A stretch of 64,000 bases of DNA from Phaeobacter sp. CECT 5382. GTDB taxonomy: Bacteria; Pseudomonadota; Alphaproteobacteria; Rhodobacterales; Rhodobacteraceae. Shown here one piece after another: positions 9,049 through 18,031 of the stretch. The translations under genes and the position numbers were made by a program. The notes under the pieces were generated by a model. It saw only the letters and a list, made by a program, of their open reading frames with translations. It searched no databases and was not told the origin of the DNA. How positions within the stretch are numbered: the first letter of the stretch is position 1; the number at the start of each line of letters is the position of its first letter. Location of the stretch: the NCBI RefSeq assembly GCF_001457775.1, contig NZ_CYSG01000005.1:124001-188000 (forward strand). Reading direction: 5' to 3'.

Positions 9049-10356
9049 CTATTTGACGATATGTTCGTCCTTGACGAACATGTTGGCCCAGGCGCGGTCG
9101 ATCAATTCAGGCGACATCTGATAGGGAATACCCTCAAATTCGCAGATCGCAATCATCTGGTCGATCAGAAAGACCGGCTGATAGTTGGCATAGGTATTGT
9201 CGATGGTCGGATATTTCGCTTTCAGCAGGTGCACCAGCGCGCCTTCGTCCAGCGGAACACCTTTCTTGCGCGCCACCATGGCAAAGATCTTGAGGAAGTT
9301 TTCCTGGTTGGGCCCGTCGATCTTGATCTTGAAAAAGATCCGGCGCAGGGCGGCCTGGTCAAAGATCTCGTTGGGATGAAAGTTGGTGGAAAAGATCACC
9401 AGAGTATCAAATGGCACTTCGAACTTTTCGCCCGATTGCAGCGCCAGAATGTCTTTGTTTTCTTCGAGTGGAACAATCCAGCGGTTGACCAGCGACTGCG
9501 GTGGCTCGGCTTGACGTCCAAGGTCATCGACGATGAAGATGCCGCCGGTGGATTTCAGCTGCAGCGGTGCCTGATAGGTGCGCGCTGTGGGGTTATAAAC
9601 CAGATCCAGCATGTCCAGCGACAGCTCACCGCCGGTGATGACGGTTGGGCGTTCGCATTTCACATAGCGGCTGTCGAACCGTTTGGGTCGGCGAATGGCG
9701 GTGGGGTCTTCGGGGGCCTCATCAATCATAGTATGCACGATGGGGTCATAGACGGTGATGACCTGGCCGGCATATTCGATGGCACGCGGCACATAGACAT
9801 GATCGCCAAGCGCGTCGCGGATCCCGTTTGAAATCGAAGATTTGCCGTTGCCGGGTGGGCCATACATCAGAATCGAGCGCCCGGCACTGACAGCGGGGCC
9901 AAGATGATCCAGCAGGCTGTCGGGCAGCACCAGATGGCCCATGGCATTCACCAGCTGGTTGCGCGTCACCATGATATTGCGGATCGACTGGCGCTTGATC
10001 TGTTCGCGGTAGACATCCAGCGGTACTGGCATCGCGCCAAAATATTCCGACTGGCTCAGCGCGTCCTGGGCACGTGATTTTCCTGCATCGGTCAGCTGAT
10101 AGCCCATCTCATTGCCGCTATTGGCATTCAGCGTCCCGGTGGCCTCCAGCAGCTTTTGCTCGCGGGCCATGTCGATCAATTCCTGGGTGACCGGGATCGG
10201 CAGGCAGATGGCCTCGGCGACTTCGCTGACCACATTGACGTTCTTGCGAAATATCGTCTTCAGCAGGATGTCCCGCATCATCACGATCGGAAGCTTCATC
10301 TGCTCCAGGCCCTTGGGGGCGGGAGGGGCAGTGACGGGGCTGTTTTGCATGTTCAT
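9049..10356 (-). CDS. AAA family ATPase at the distal end of the Tad pilus locus
   Basis: A 435-residue ATPase. The N-terminal ~150 residues look like a winged-helix region (VVSEVAEAICLPIPVTQELID). The ATPase core has Walker A YGPPGNGKSS, a Walker B-like IFIVDDLGRQ and sensor-like VIFSTNFHPNEIFDQAALRR. It is not a secretion motor of the TadA type. Homologues of this shape sit beside Tad genes in many Rhodobacteraceae, but I know of no defined role; remodelling of a pilus or regulatory complex is a guess. The ATG at 10354-10356 is chosen, with a second ATG two codons later. It is separated from the prepilin peptidase by 188 bases without a gene, so it may have its own promoter or lie apart from the pilus operon. 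Confidence 0.75.
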   Translation of the reverse strand: MNMQNSPVTAPPAPKGLEQMKLPIVMMRDILLKTIFRKNVNVVSEVAEAICLPIPVTQELIDMAREQKLLEATGTLNANSGNEMGYQLTDAGKSRAQDALSQSEYFGAMPVPLDVYREQIKRQSIRNIMVTRNQLVNAMGHLVLPDSLLDHLGPAVSAGRSILMYGPPGNGKSSISNGIRDALGDHVYVPRAIEYAGQVITVYDPIVHTMIDEAPEDPTAIRRPKRFDSRYVKCERPTVITGGELSLDMLDLVYNPTARTYQAPLQLKSTGGIFIVDDLGRQAEPPQSLVNRWIVPLEENKDILALQSGEKFEVPFDTLVIFSTNFHPNEIFDQAALRRIFFKIKIDGPNQENFLKIFAMVARKKGVPLDEGALVHLLKAKYPTIDNTYANYQPVFLIDQMIAICEFEGIPYQMSPELIDRAWANMFVKDEHIVK

Positions 10357-10544
10357 CTGGGGCCTGCTCTGACTGTCACGATTGCTGAGATTCCACAGCA
10401 AAGCTGGGAAAGGCGTTGAGCAACAGTCTATTCACCACTGTGGCGAGAGAGAGGCAATCTGCGAGCAATTTGGCGACTGCTTCGCAAGGATTTTAATGAG
10501 CTTCGGATAGGGAGTTTTCTTAGCACGGGCTTGGCAAACCCAGT

Positions 10545-11051
10545 CTAGCTGCCAAAGGCTGCAACCAGCCCGAGATAGATCGCAAGTGTCGCGCCAAGGC
10601 ACAGCCCCATGGGAAACTTGCTGCCGACGTTCCAGCTTTGCCAGTCGGGGGCGAGGCGGCGCAGCGGTGTGTATTTGACCAGCCGGTGGGTGACAAAGGC
10701 GGCGAGCAGATTGGCAGTAAAGATAATCAACAGCGCGGGCAGGTCGGCAAAGGCCACATAGGGTGCGGCAGCGCCCGCGAATTTGGCGTCGCCTGCACCA
10801 ATCATGCCGGCACTATAGAAGAGAAACCCAAATCCGATCCCTACCGGCAGATGCAGCAGCTGCCAGCCGTAGTCTGTCCAGGTCGGCAGGAGGAAAGCCC
10901 CAAGGACCACAAACAACCCGCCCAGGCAGTCATTGATCCAGTTGGGAATGCGCATGCCGCGCAGGTCTGTCAGTGCCGCCGCATAGCACAGCGGCAGCAC
11001 GAAAGGCAGGAACCAAAGGGCGGTCGTTGCCGGTCCGGCCAGAAAGGTCAT
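10545..11051 (-). CDS. cpaA: Prepilin peptidase, CpaA/TadV type
   Basis: An A24-family aspartic peptidase of 168 residues, the short form without a methylase domain. The two catalytic aspartates are seen in TDLRGMRIPNW and GAGDAKFAG. Six hydrophobic segments place it in the inner membrane, where it cleaves the leader of Flp-type prepilins after glycine. Likely substrates are the two pilin-like proteins at 20644-20820 and 20912-21100. It starts two bases after the stop of the TPR lipoprotein gene, so it is translated from the same transcript as the Tad machinery. Confidence 0.93.
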   Translation of the reverse strand: MTFLAGPATTALWFLPFVLPLCYAAALTDLRGMRIPNWINDCLGGLFVVLGAFLLPTWTDYGWQLLHLPVGIGFGFLFYSAGMIGAGDAKFAGAAAPYVAFADLPALLIIFTANLLAAFVTHRLVKYTPLRRLAPDWQSWNVGSKFPMGLCLGATLAIYLGLVAAFGS

Positions 11052-11053
11052 CT

Positions 11054-11902
11054 TCAGCCGTTCTCCAGGGCTGTAAGAGCCTTAGATGCGGCTTCAAAAT
11101 GCTGCGGATGGGTCGCTACTGCCTCGCGCAACAGGCCTTCGCCGAGCTTGACGTCCCCCTGTTTTACCGCCGTGAGGGCAAGGGTGTGCAACAGCTGCGC
11201 CTGTTCCGTCTGGGTCATGGGGATGACCGGCAGGGCGTAGTTACGCTGGGCACCGCGGGCCAGAACCAGGTTGTTCTTGGCGGTGAACAGGTCACGGTCC
11301 TGCTGGATGGCTTCGCCAAACAGGCGCTCGGCCTCGGCATAGTCGCCGCGTGTCAGCTTGGAATAGCCCCAATTGTTCATGATCTTGGCGGGGCGTGTGG
11401 TCAGCCCGGCGGCAATTTCATAAAAACTGTCGGCGCGTTTCCAGTCTTTGCCTGCATCCGCCACCATGGCCTCCAGCCGGTAGCGCTGGTGGGTTTCATG
11501 GGTCGGGGGGATGGCGTTCAACGTGGCCTTTGCGGCATCCCAGTCGCTGGTGCGGATCTGCGCATCGGCCAGCCGCGTGCGGTCTTCGCTGGTGGCGCCG
11601 GGCAACGCGACGGTTTTCTTCCAGGCCGAAACTGCTTCGGTGTTGCGCTTGGCGCGGATCAGGGAAATCGCCAGACCACGCTGCAGATCAATCCGATCCG
11701 GGTGTTCTTTCAGCGTATTGCGGAAATAATTCACCGCCTCGTTCGGGTCCGCCACCGTGAGCATGACATCATTGAGATTGCTTTCGTCGATGACGTTCAC
11801 GTCCTGAAAGGCGCGTTCAACGGTTTCATCGGCGTCTTTTTCGCAGGCGGACAGCGCAAAGGCGCCTGCCAGGCATGCGGAGAATAGAAACATTTGGCGC
11901 AT
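11054..11902 (-). CDS. TPR-repeat lipoprotein of the Tad locus
   Basis: A 282-residue protein with a lipoprotein signal: hydrophobic FLFSACLAGAFALSACEKD with lipobox LSAC at about residues 17-20. The rest is helical repeats of TPR type (for instance AVNYFRNTLKEHPDRIDLQRG and KIMNNWGYSKLTRGDYAEAERLFG). Together with the next upstream gene it makes two consecutive TPR lipoproteins, where many Tad loci have only TadD. Such proteins help the outer-membrane secretin to assemble; assignment of this second one is inference. The ATG at 11900-11902 is chosen because the frame upstream, although open to 12100, overlaps the preceding gene. Confidence 0.82.
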   Translation of the reverse strand: MRQMFLFSACLAGAFALSACEKDADETVERAFQDVNVIDESNLNDVMLTVADPNEAVNYFRNTLKEHPDRIDLQRGLAISLIRAKRNTEAVSAWKKTVALPGATSEDRTRLADAQIRTSDWDAAKATLNAIPPTHETHQRYRLEAMVADAGKDWKRADSFYEIAAGLTTRPAKIMNNWGYSKLTRGDYAEAERLFGEAIQQDRDLFTAKNNLVLARGAQRNYALPVIPMTQTEQAQLLHTLALTAVKQGDVKLGEGLLREAVATHPQHFEAASKALTALENG

Positions 11903-11936
11903 TTTTGCGTCCTTTTTGCTGCTCTGCCTTCTGCGA

Positions 11937-12539
11937 TCAGGGGTTTTTGCGAATCGCGTAACTCCCGCCGCCTTGCCGCACCAACTTATAGTCGTTGTTT
12001 TCTGTGCTTTGCGCATCACTATGCGGGGGATTTTCAAGTTTTTCGAGTGCCAAGCGGAAATTATCCCGGATTGCGTCACTTTCGCCATTGTCCAGCGCAT
12101 AGGCCCGCTTGAAAACCTGCACCGCCTCCGAGGTTTGGCCCTGTTCCATCAGTACAATACCGAGGTTGTTCAGCGGTTCCGGCCAATCCGGTTCCTTGGC
12201 GGTGGCGCGCCGCAGCAGGTCTTCGGCCTGACCAAGCCGCCCAAGCCCGAGGTTGGCCGTACCAAGACTGGACAGGAGTTCGGCGCTGAGGCCGTGATCC
12301 AATGTGGCGCGAGTAAAGGCATCCAACGCCAGTTCATATTCACCGGCCGCCATCAGCCGGTGACCAACGACAAGCCCGTCTTCGGCGTCTTTGCGACTAT
12401 CAACCCCCGGAGCCCAAAGCGCAGCCGGATCTGCAGGACGGCTTTCTGTACAGCCAACCGCCACCCCTGCGAGCGCAAGGGTGGCGGCTACCGTGCGGAT
12501 ATGGCGAACGAGAGGGCCTCGTTCGAAATCTGTCGTCAT
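11937..12539 (-). CDS. tadD: TadD-like TPR lipoprotein
   Basis: A 200-residue protein with a lipoprotein signal (TLALAGVAVGCTES, lipobox AVGC) and TPR repeats such as SLGTANLGLGRLGQAEDLLRR and LNNLGIVLMEQGQTSEAVQVF. TadD-type lipoproteins are needed for stable assembly of the Tad secretin in the outer membrane. The gene begins 11 bases after the tadC stop. The ATG at 12537-12539 is chosen; a TTG directly before it is a possible alternative. The C-terminus is rich in Asn, Ser and Gln and looks disordered. Confidence 0.85.
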   Translation of the reverse strand: MTTDFERGPLVRHIRTVAATLALAGVAVGCTESRPADPAALWAPGVDSRKDAEDGLVVGHRLMAAGEYELALDAFTRATLDHGLSAELLSSLGTANLGLGRLGQAEDLLRRATAKEPDWPEPLNNLGIVLMEQGQTSEAVQVFKRAYALDNGESDAIRDNFRLALEKLENPPHSDAQSTENNDYKLVRQGGGSYAIRKNP

Positions 12540-12550
12540 CAATTGCCCGA

Positions 12551-13531
12551 TCAGTTACCAGTGTTGCCCATATTGGTGATGCCTTGAATGGAGGGGCCGA
12601 CCAGGATGATCAGCAGCGGCGGCACCGTCAACATCATTGTGGCAAGGGTCATCTTCACTGGCAACTTGTTTGCGGCCTCTTCGGCGCGCATCACGCGTTT
12701 ATCCCGCATTTCCCCGGCATAGACCCGCAGGGCTTCGGCAATGGAGGTACCAAAGGCCGCCGATTGGATCATCACGGTAACAAAGGAAGAGATATCCTGA
12801 ACACCACAGCGGGTTCCCATATCGCGCAGGACTTTTTCCTTGTCTTTACCGGCTTTCATTTCATTGGCGACGATCTGAAATTCAAAGGCCAGATCCGGAT
12901 AGGAAGCGCGCAGCTCGTCGGCGACCCGTACAATGGATTGGTCCAGAGATTGCCCGGCTTCGACGCAGACCAGCATCATGTCGAGCGAGTCTGGAAAGCC
13001 TGCCTCGATCTGCTCCTTGCGTTCGGCAATACGGCGGGTGACCCAGTATTTCGGCAACATGTAGCCAGCGCCACCCGGCCCGATGATCCGCAGAGCCATG
13101 GCCTGGCCGTCAAATTCGAAATCAGCGTTCATCACGTAAACATAGAACAGCCCGGCCGCCAACCCGACAAGGCCAAGCGCCATCTGTGCGAAGTGAAAGA
13201 AGCGCACCGCGTCCTTGGACTGGTAGCCGGCCTGGCGCAGTTTCAACTCCATCGCCGAGAGCTCTTCGGCATTTTGCGGTTCCAGGAAACTGGCGAATTT
13301 CTGCAGCTTTTCGTTGCGATTGCCCTGACGCAGGCGTTCCTTTTGCGGCTGGCTCCGGGTTTCCGGGGCCATGCTGCGTTGTAGTTTCTTCAGCGGATCT
13401 TCCGGCTGATTGAGCAGCAGCATCAATGCTAGAAGCACCATGACAAGCCCGAGCACGCCGAGGACAAGCAGGGGGCCGAAGGGGCCGAACTGGCCTGTCA
13501 GGAAGGTCTCGATTGGGGCGATAATGTTCAT
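12551..13531 (-). CDS. tadC: Tad inner-membrane platform protein TadC
   Basis: A type II secretion F-domain protein of 326 residues with two membrane segments near the N-terminus (LGLVMVLLALMLLL; MALGLVGLAAGLFYVYV) and one at the C-terminus. The F-domain is seen in IEAGFPDSLDMMLVCVEAGQSLDQSI and the FGTSIAEALRVYAGEMRDKR stretch. With TadB it forms the inner-membrane platform that couples the TadA motor to the growing pilus. A good ribosome site (GAGGAGC) precedes the ATG, and the gene starts 10 bases after the tadB stop. Confidence 0.93.
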   Translation of the reverse strand: MNIIAPIETFLTGQFGPFGPLLVLGVLGLVMVLLALMLLLNQPEDPLKKLQRSMAPETRSQPQKERLRQGNRNEKLQKFASFLEPQNAEELSAMELKLRQAGYQSKDAVRFFHFAQMALGLVGLAAGLFYVYVMNADFEFDGQAMALRIIGPGGAGYMLPKYWVTRRIAERKEQIEAGFPDSLDMMLVCVEAGQSLDQSIVRVADELRASYPDLAFEFQIVANEMKAGKDKEKVLRDMGTRCGVQDISSFVTVMIQSAAFGTSIAEALRVYAGEMRDKRVMRAEEAANKLPVKMTLATMMLTVPPLLIILVGPSIQGITNMGNTGN

Positions 13532-13541
13532 TTTTTGCTCC

Positions 13542-14510
13542 TCAAACCTTGATGTTGGTCAGAACCCGCATCACGAACAGGTTGATGGCAAGCATGATAC
13601 CAACCAGGAAACAGGCCGGGATAAACCAGGGGTGATCCATCACGGAGTCATAGTAATTGGGATCTTTGGCCAAGAGGCCAATAAGGGCCAGCAATGGAAA
13701 GGCGGACAGAAATTTACCCGACCATTGCGCTTCGGCGGTGATCGCCTTGACCCGGCGAAACAGTCGGAAACGCGCCCGGATTACCTTGGCTAAGCCCGAC
13801 AGAACTTCGGCGAGGTTACCACCGGACTGCTGCTGAATAGTCACGGCCACCGACAAGAACCGCATGTCTTGAATATCAAGGCGTTCGGCCATTTCCTTGA
13901 GCGCTTCGCCAACATCGCGACCATAGGCGCTTTCATCGGCGATAATGCCAAATTCGGTAGCCAGCGGATCCCCCACTTCTTGGGCGACGATCTGGACGGT
14001 TGAGGAAAAGGGGTGGCCAACCCGCAGGCTGCGGACCATCAGCTCAACTGCGTCGGGCAGCTGCTCTTCGATCATAGCCAAGCGTTTTTTGGCTTTGTTG
14101 TTGACCCAGAAGAACACACCACCAACGCCAATCACGATCGAGGCAAGAACCCGGACACCCAGCGGGGTGCTGGTGCCAACGCTCAGGCCGACAAAGGCAA
14201 AAACGGCCAGACCGGCCATGATCAGCATCAGCTGTTTTGGGCTAAAGGCGATGGCCGCCTTTTGCGCCTTTTCGGCCAGCAGCGAATATAGCGGAATGGA
14301 GCGGGATTTCCCGTGCTGCCCCATTTCCTTGCGCAGCTGTTCGAGCACCTGTTCGCGGGTGCTGCCTTTTTCCATCATCTCCAGACGGCGGTTGACCTGA
14401 CTGTTGAGGCTGATGGATTTGCCAAAGGCGACCAGATAGATGCCTTCGACCAGAACGATGACACCGACAAAGATCAGGATGTAGATGATGGGTTCTGCGC
14501 TTAATTGCAT
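13542..14510 (-). CDS. tadB: Tad inner-membrane platform protein TadB
   Basis: A 322-residue F-domain membrane protein. It has an N-terminal membrane helix (IYILIFVGVIVLVEGIYLV), a pair in the middle and two at the C-terminus. The F-domain shows EQLPDAVELMVRSLRVGHPF and SGGNLAEVLSGLAKVIRARF. It is the partner of TadC in the platform. It starts two bases after the tadA stop, which points to translational coupling with the motor ATPase gene. Confidence 0.93.
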   Translation of the reverse strand: MQLSAEPIIYILIFVGVIVLVEGIYLVAFGKSISLNSQVNRRLEMMEKGSTREQVLEQLRKEMGQHGKSRSIPLYSLLAEKAQKAAIAFSPKQLMLIMAGLAVFAFVGLSVGTSTPLGVRVLASIVIGVGGVFFWVNNKAKKRLAMIEEQLPDAVELMVRSLRVGHPFSSTVQIVAQEVGDPLATEFGIIADESAYGRDVGEALKEMAERLDIQDMRFLSVAVTIQQQSGGNLAEVLSGLAKVIRARFRLFRRVKAITAEAQWSGKFLSAFPLLALIGLLAKDPNYYDSVMDHPWFIPACFLVGIMLAINLFVMRVLTNIKV

Positions 14511-14512
14511 CT

Positions 14513-15949
14513 TCAGACCTCCATCACACTGGGTTCATAGATCGATGGCGGCAGATCATAGCCCCAAAGGCGGAAGCGTTCGGAATAGTGGCTGCGCACG
14601 CCGGTGGCCGTGAAGTGGCCGATGATCTTGTTGTCTGGCGTCAGACCAACGCGTTGAAACCGGAACAGTTCCTGCATGGAAATCACATCACCTTCCATGC
14701 CGGTGATCTCGGTGATCGAGGTCATCCGGCGTGAGCCATCTTGCAGACGTGAGGCTTGCACAATTACGTTCACAGCTGACGAGATCTGGCTGCGCACCGC
14801 CTTGAGAGGCATTTCGATCCCGGCCATGGCGATCATGTTTTCCAGGCGGCTGATACCATCACGCGCCGAGTTGGCGTGGATTGTGGTCATGGATCCATCG
14901 TGGCCGGTGTTCATCGCCTGCAGCATGTCGATCACTTCTTCGCCGCGAGTCTCCCCCACGATGATGCGATCCGGGCGCATCCGCAGGGCGTTCTTCAGGC
15001 AGTCCCGGGGGGAGACCTCGCCTTTGCCTTCAACGTTTGGCGGACGGCTTTCCATCCGGCCCACATGGGTCTGTTGCAGCTGCAATTCCGCCGTATCCTC
15101 GATGGTGAGGATGCGTTCGGCATTATCAATGAACGAAGATAGCGCGTTCAGCGTGGTGGTTTTACCCGAACCGGTCCCGCCAGACACGATCACATTCAGC
15201 CGGGTGGAGACAGCAGCCTGCAAATAGGCGGCCATTTCTTCCGTGAAAGCACCAAATTCAACCAGATCATCAATTGCCAGCTTGTCTTTTTTGAATTTTC
15301 GAATCGACACAAGCGAGCCATCCACGGCAACCGGGGGTACCATGGCGTTGAAACGAGACCCATCCGCAAGACGGGCATCGACGTAGGGGTTACTTTCATC
15401 AACACGCCGACCCACGGCCGAGACGATCTTGTCGATGATCCGCATCAGGTGCTTTTCATCTTTGAAGGCAATATTGCTCAGCTGCAGTTTGCCGCTGCGC
15501 TCAATAAAGATCTGGTGGGGACCGTTGACCAGAATGTCGCTGACGGTGTCGTCCTGCAAAAGCGTCTCTAGTGGACCGAGCCCGGTAACCTCGTCGTAGA
15601 GCTCCTTGTTCAGGGTCATACGATCTTCGCGGTTGAGCACGATGCTCTTTTCTTCGAGAATCTCTGCAGCAATTGCTGAAATCTCGCCACGCAGCTCTGC
15701 TTCGGGGGCGTTTTCCAATGCTGCCAAGTTGAGGTTTTCCAACAGGTCGCGGTGCAGCTGTACCTTGATCTCGCTCAGGCGTTCCTGGCGCTTGCGGTCC
15801 TTGTCCTGCGCTGTGGCCTCGGCGGCAAGACGTGCCATTGGGCGGCGCAGGCTGGTCGTGGTTTTTTCTGCGGGCGCAGCTGCGGCCGCCTCGGCGACGG
15901 GCGCCTCGACCTTTGGTTTACCTGTTTGTTTCTTATACTTGGAAAACAT
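14513..15949 (-). CDS. tadA: Tad pilus motor ATPase TadA/CpaF
   Basis: A VirB11-like secretion ATPase of 478 residues. The N-terminal ~75 residues are charged and Ala-rich. The core shows Walker A SGGTGSGKTTTLNA, the Asp box ILTIEDTAELQL, the Walker B region RPDRIIVGETRGEEV and the His box MTTIHANSARD. In Tad systems this hexamer drives both assembly and retraction at the cytosolic face. The ATG at 15947-15949 has a Shine-Dalgarno-like GGGGGTCTCTC region upstream. The gene is followed directly by tadB and preceded by cpaE. Confidence 0.95.
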   Translation of the reverse strand: MFSKYKKQTGKPKVEAPVAEAAAAAPAEKTTTSLRRPMARLAAEATAQDKDRKRQERLSEIKVQLHRDLLENLNLAALENAPEAELRGEISAIAAEILEEKSIVLNREDRMTLNKELYDEVTGLGPLETLLQDDTVSDILVNGPHQIFIERSGKLQLSNIAFKDEKHLMRIIDKIVSAVGRRVDESNPYVDARLADGSRFNAMVPPVAVDGSLVSIRKFKKDKLAIDDLVEFGAFTEEMAAYLQAAVSTRLNVIVSGGTGSGKTTTLNALSSFIDNAERILTIEDTAELQLQQTHVGRMESRPPNVEGKGEVSPRDCLKNALRMRPDRIIVGETRGEEVIDMLQAMNTGHDGSMTTIHANSARDGISRLENMIAMAGIEMPLKAVRSQISSAVNVIVQASRLQDGSRRMTSITEITGMEGDVISMQELFRFQRVGLTPDNKIIGHFTATGVRSHYSERFRLWGYDLPPSIYEPSVMEV

Positions 15950-15992
15950 GAGAGACCCCCCGGTTACTCATTGAAATGAAAGTTGTCCGAAA

Positions 15993-17231
15993 CTAGGCGG
16001 CTGCCTCGGCCTCGCTGGCCCCCAGATCGTGCAGTGAGCGCGCCAGTTTGGCGATCTCCTTACGCAGGGGGTTTTTGGCATTTGAGGTTGCCAGTGGCAG
16101 CCCGTGATCACAGCTTTGGGTGATCGGTTTGCCGCCATCAGGCAGTTGCAGATCAATCGAAATTCCGAGGCTTTCGGCCATCCGCTTGACCCGGCTTTTG
16201 CCGCTGAGGTCGGTGAATTTCGGGGCCCGGTTCAGGGCAAAACGCAGTTTGTCAAAGGGCAGGCCTTCGGATTGCAGGGCGCGTTTCAGGCGCAGGGCAT
16301 TTTGCGCCGACCGCATGTCCAGCTCGATCAATGCGAAATAGACATGCGCCATCTGCAAAATGGTTTCGGACCATTGCACCAGCGTGTGTGGCATATCGAT
16401 GATGACAAAATCAAAATGGCTGCGCGCCATTTCGACCACTCGCTCGACATCTTCGACCGAGATGAAATCCAGCGGGATCATGTCGCTGGGAGCTGTCAGA
16501 ACCTGCAGTTTGTCCTGGAAAGGCATCAGGGCCTGACCAAACATATCCGCATCCATGTTTTCGGTCTCGCTCAGCATCTCCATCACCACTTCGCGGCGCG
16601 GAATGTCCAGATAGGTCGAGACCGAACCCTGCTGCATGTCAAAATCCAGCAGGCAGACAGAGGGTGTCTTCTGATCGCTCATCTCGGCCAGCTCCCAGGC
16701 GAGGTTCACCGCCAGTGTGGTCGACCCGGTGCCGCCAGCCAGCCCATGACAAACAATTACGGCGCCTTCGCGACGCGCATCGGCCTGCAACGGGTGCAGG
16801 TTGCTCGGCGGGGCTGCTTCGGGTTCCGGTGCGCTGAGACGCTCGATGGCCGCCTGCAGTTCCTGTTCCGGCAGCGGGTAGGGGATGAATTCGTCGGCGC
16901 CCTGGCGCAGCAGGGTATGCAGCGCGGCGGGGCTCACCTCTTCGGCGATCAGGATCACCTTGATGTCGCGGGCCTTGGCTTGGGTGATGATTTCGCCCAT
17001 CAGAGCCAGATTTGCCTCATCCTCGGCATCCATCGCCAGGGCGACGAATTCCAGCGTCTCGGCTTCGGGTTGCGAGAAAAAGGCCAGCGTCTCGTTAAAG
17101 CCCAAATCGCCCCAGGCTTCACCCAGTGCGGTTTCCATGTCTTCAATCAAGAGGTCGAAGTTCTGCACATCACGGCTGATGGTGCAGGCAACAATGGCAG
17201 ATTGTTCTGTTTGCGGTAGGTCGCTGCTCAT
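15993..17231 (-). CDS. cpaE: Tad localisation ATPase CpaE/TadZ
   Basis: A 412-residue MinD/ParA-like protein. Residues ~15-130 form an atypical receiver domain, and ~150-400 an ATPase fold with HGLAGGTGSTTLAVNLAWEL, LLDFDMQQGSV and FVIIDMPHT. The Walker A position has Gly-Thr-Gly-Ser in place of Gly-x-Gly-Lys, so the P-loop lysine is missing; atypical P-loops are known in this family. The protein marks the site of pilus assembly at the pole. The ATG at 17229-17231 lies nine bases after AGAGG and is preferred; an ATG three codons earlier is too close to that site. The next gene upstream is the OmpA-like lipoprotein. Confidence 0.9.
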   Translation of the reverse strand: MSSDLPQTEQSAIVACTISRDVQNFDLLIEDMETALGEAWGDLGFNETLAFFSQPEAETLEFVALAMDAEDEANLALMGEIITQAKARDIKVILIAEEVSPAALHTLLRQGADEFIPYPLPEQELQAAIERLSAPEPEAAPPSNLHPLQADARREGAVIVCHGLAGGTGSTTLAVNLAWELAEMSDQKTPSVCLLDFDMQQGSVSTYLDIPRREVVMEMLSETENMDADMFGQALMPFQDKLQVLTAPSDMIPLDFISVEDVERVVEMARSHFDFVIIDMPHTLVQWSETILQMAHVYFALIELDMRSAQNALRLKRALQSEGLPFDKLRFALNRAPKFTDLSGKSRVKRMAESLGISIDLQLPDGGKPITQSCDHGLPLATSNAKNPLRKEIAKLARSLHDLGASEAEAAA

Positions 17232-17322
17232 CGAGATCATCCTCTTTTTATCGAAGGTACCTGCCAAATATGGAGATCAGGTTTCTTCTGAGGACGAATG
17301 TCGGTGAAGATCTAGGCGAGAT

Positions 17323-17342
17323 TGGGGCCAAAAAGCCCCAAT
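17323..17342. other. Hairpin between the OmpA-like gene and cpaE
   Basis: ATTGGGGC / GCCCCAAT with a short A-rich loop gives a stem of about 8 bp in the 150-base gap. No T-run follows on the minus strand, so it is more likely an mRNA-processing or stability element than a full terminator. Confidence 0.4.
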
Positions 17343-17380
17343 TATTGGGAATTGTTAAGAGATCTTAAGATTGTCGATAC

Positions 17381-18010
17381 TTATTCCAGGTTGGACGACA
17401 GAGACTCTTCGACTGTCAGCGTGGTGGCTGGCACGGCGCTTTCGACATACTCGCGATAGACCACCTGCGCATATTTTCCATCCAGAACAGATGGATGACC
17501 TTTGTAAAAGCCGCTGACCTGAGTCACGGTGCGCCGATTGCGCCGTTCGCGGGTATTGGTCAGGATCAGAGGCTGGGTCTCACCATAAGAGACCATGGCC
17601 TCCAACCGGGCGCGGCTGATGCCTTTGGAGACCAGATAATTGACTGCCGCGCGGGCGCGACGGCGACCAAGCTGTTTGTTGTAGCCCGAGCCCCCAACCG
17701 AATCAGTATGGCCATAAACACGGAACCTGACTTCGGGGAATTGTTTGATCCAGGCCGCCTGACGGTCAAGCACCGCACGGGCGGTCCCGTCTAGGCGGGC
17801 ATCGTCAAAATCGAAGTTGATTGTGGTTGGCACTTCCCGCGCAAAGCGTTCAGCCAGTTGAACCGCAAAATCGCGTTCACCGCTCATGACGGCGGCATTG
17901 TCATTGGCAGCTACGCCAAAGACTGCGCCGTCCAGGGGCTCTCCGGCTTCGCGATAGCCACAGGAGGCGGTGGTGAGAACCAGTCCCAGGATCAGTGTTC
18001 TTGTGATCAT
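17381..18010 (-). CDS. OmpA-family peptidoglycan-binding lipoprotein of the Tad locus
   Basis: A 209-residue protein with a signal ending TTASCG, probably lipidated on that cysteine. The OmpA C-domain (~60-170) is seen in TINFDFDDARLD, VYGHTDSVGGSGYNKQLGRRRARAAVNYL and TNTRERRNRRTV, with the Asp and Arg that bind meso-diaminopimelate. A ~40-residue Tyr- and Glu-containing tail follows. It sits between cpaC and cpaE, so a role in anchoring the Tad envelope complex to peptidoglycan is plausible, but this is inference from position. Confidence 0.85.
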   Translation of the reverse strand: MITRTLILGLVLTTASCGYREAGEPLDGAVFGVAANDNAAVMSGERDFAVQLAERFAREVPTTINFDFDDARLDGTARAVLDRQAAWIKQFPEVRFRVYGHTDSVGGSGYNKQLGRRRARAAVNYLVSKGISRARLEAMVSYGETQPLILTNTRERRNRRTVTQVSGFYKGHPSVLDGKYAQVVYREYVESAVPATTLTVEESLSSNLE

Positions 18011-18031
18011 CTACCCGGTTTTCCTTTTTCT

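Noticed and set aside
16104-17219. Plus-strand frame of 371 codons opposite cpaE
   Set aside because: Antisense to a TadZ gene in a conserved locus; composition and lack of motifs indicate a shadow frame.
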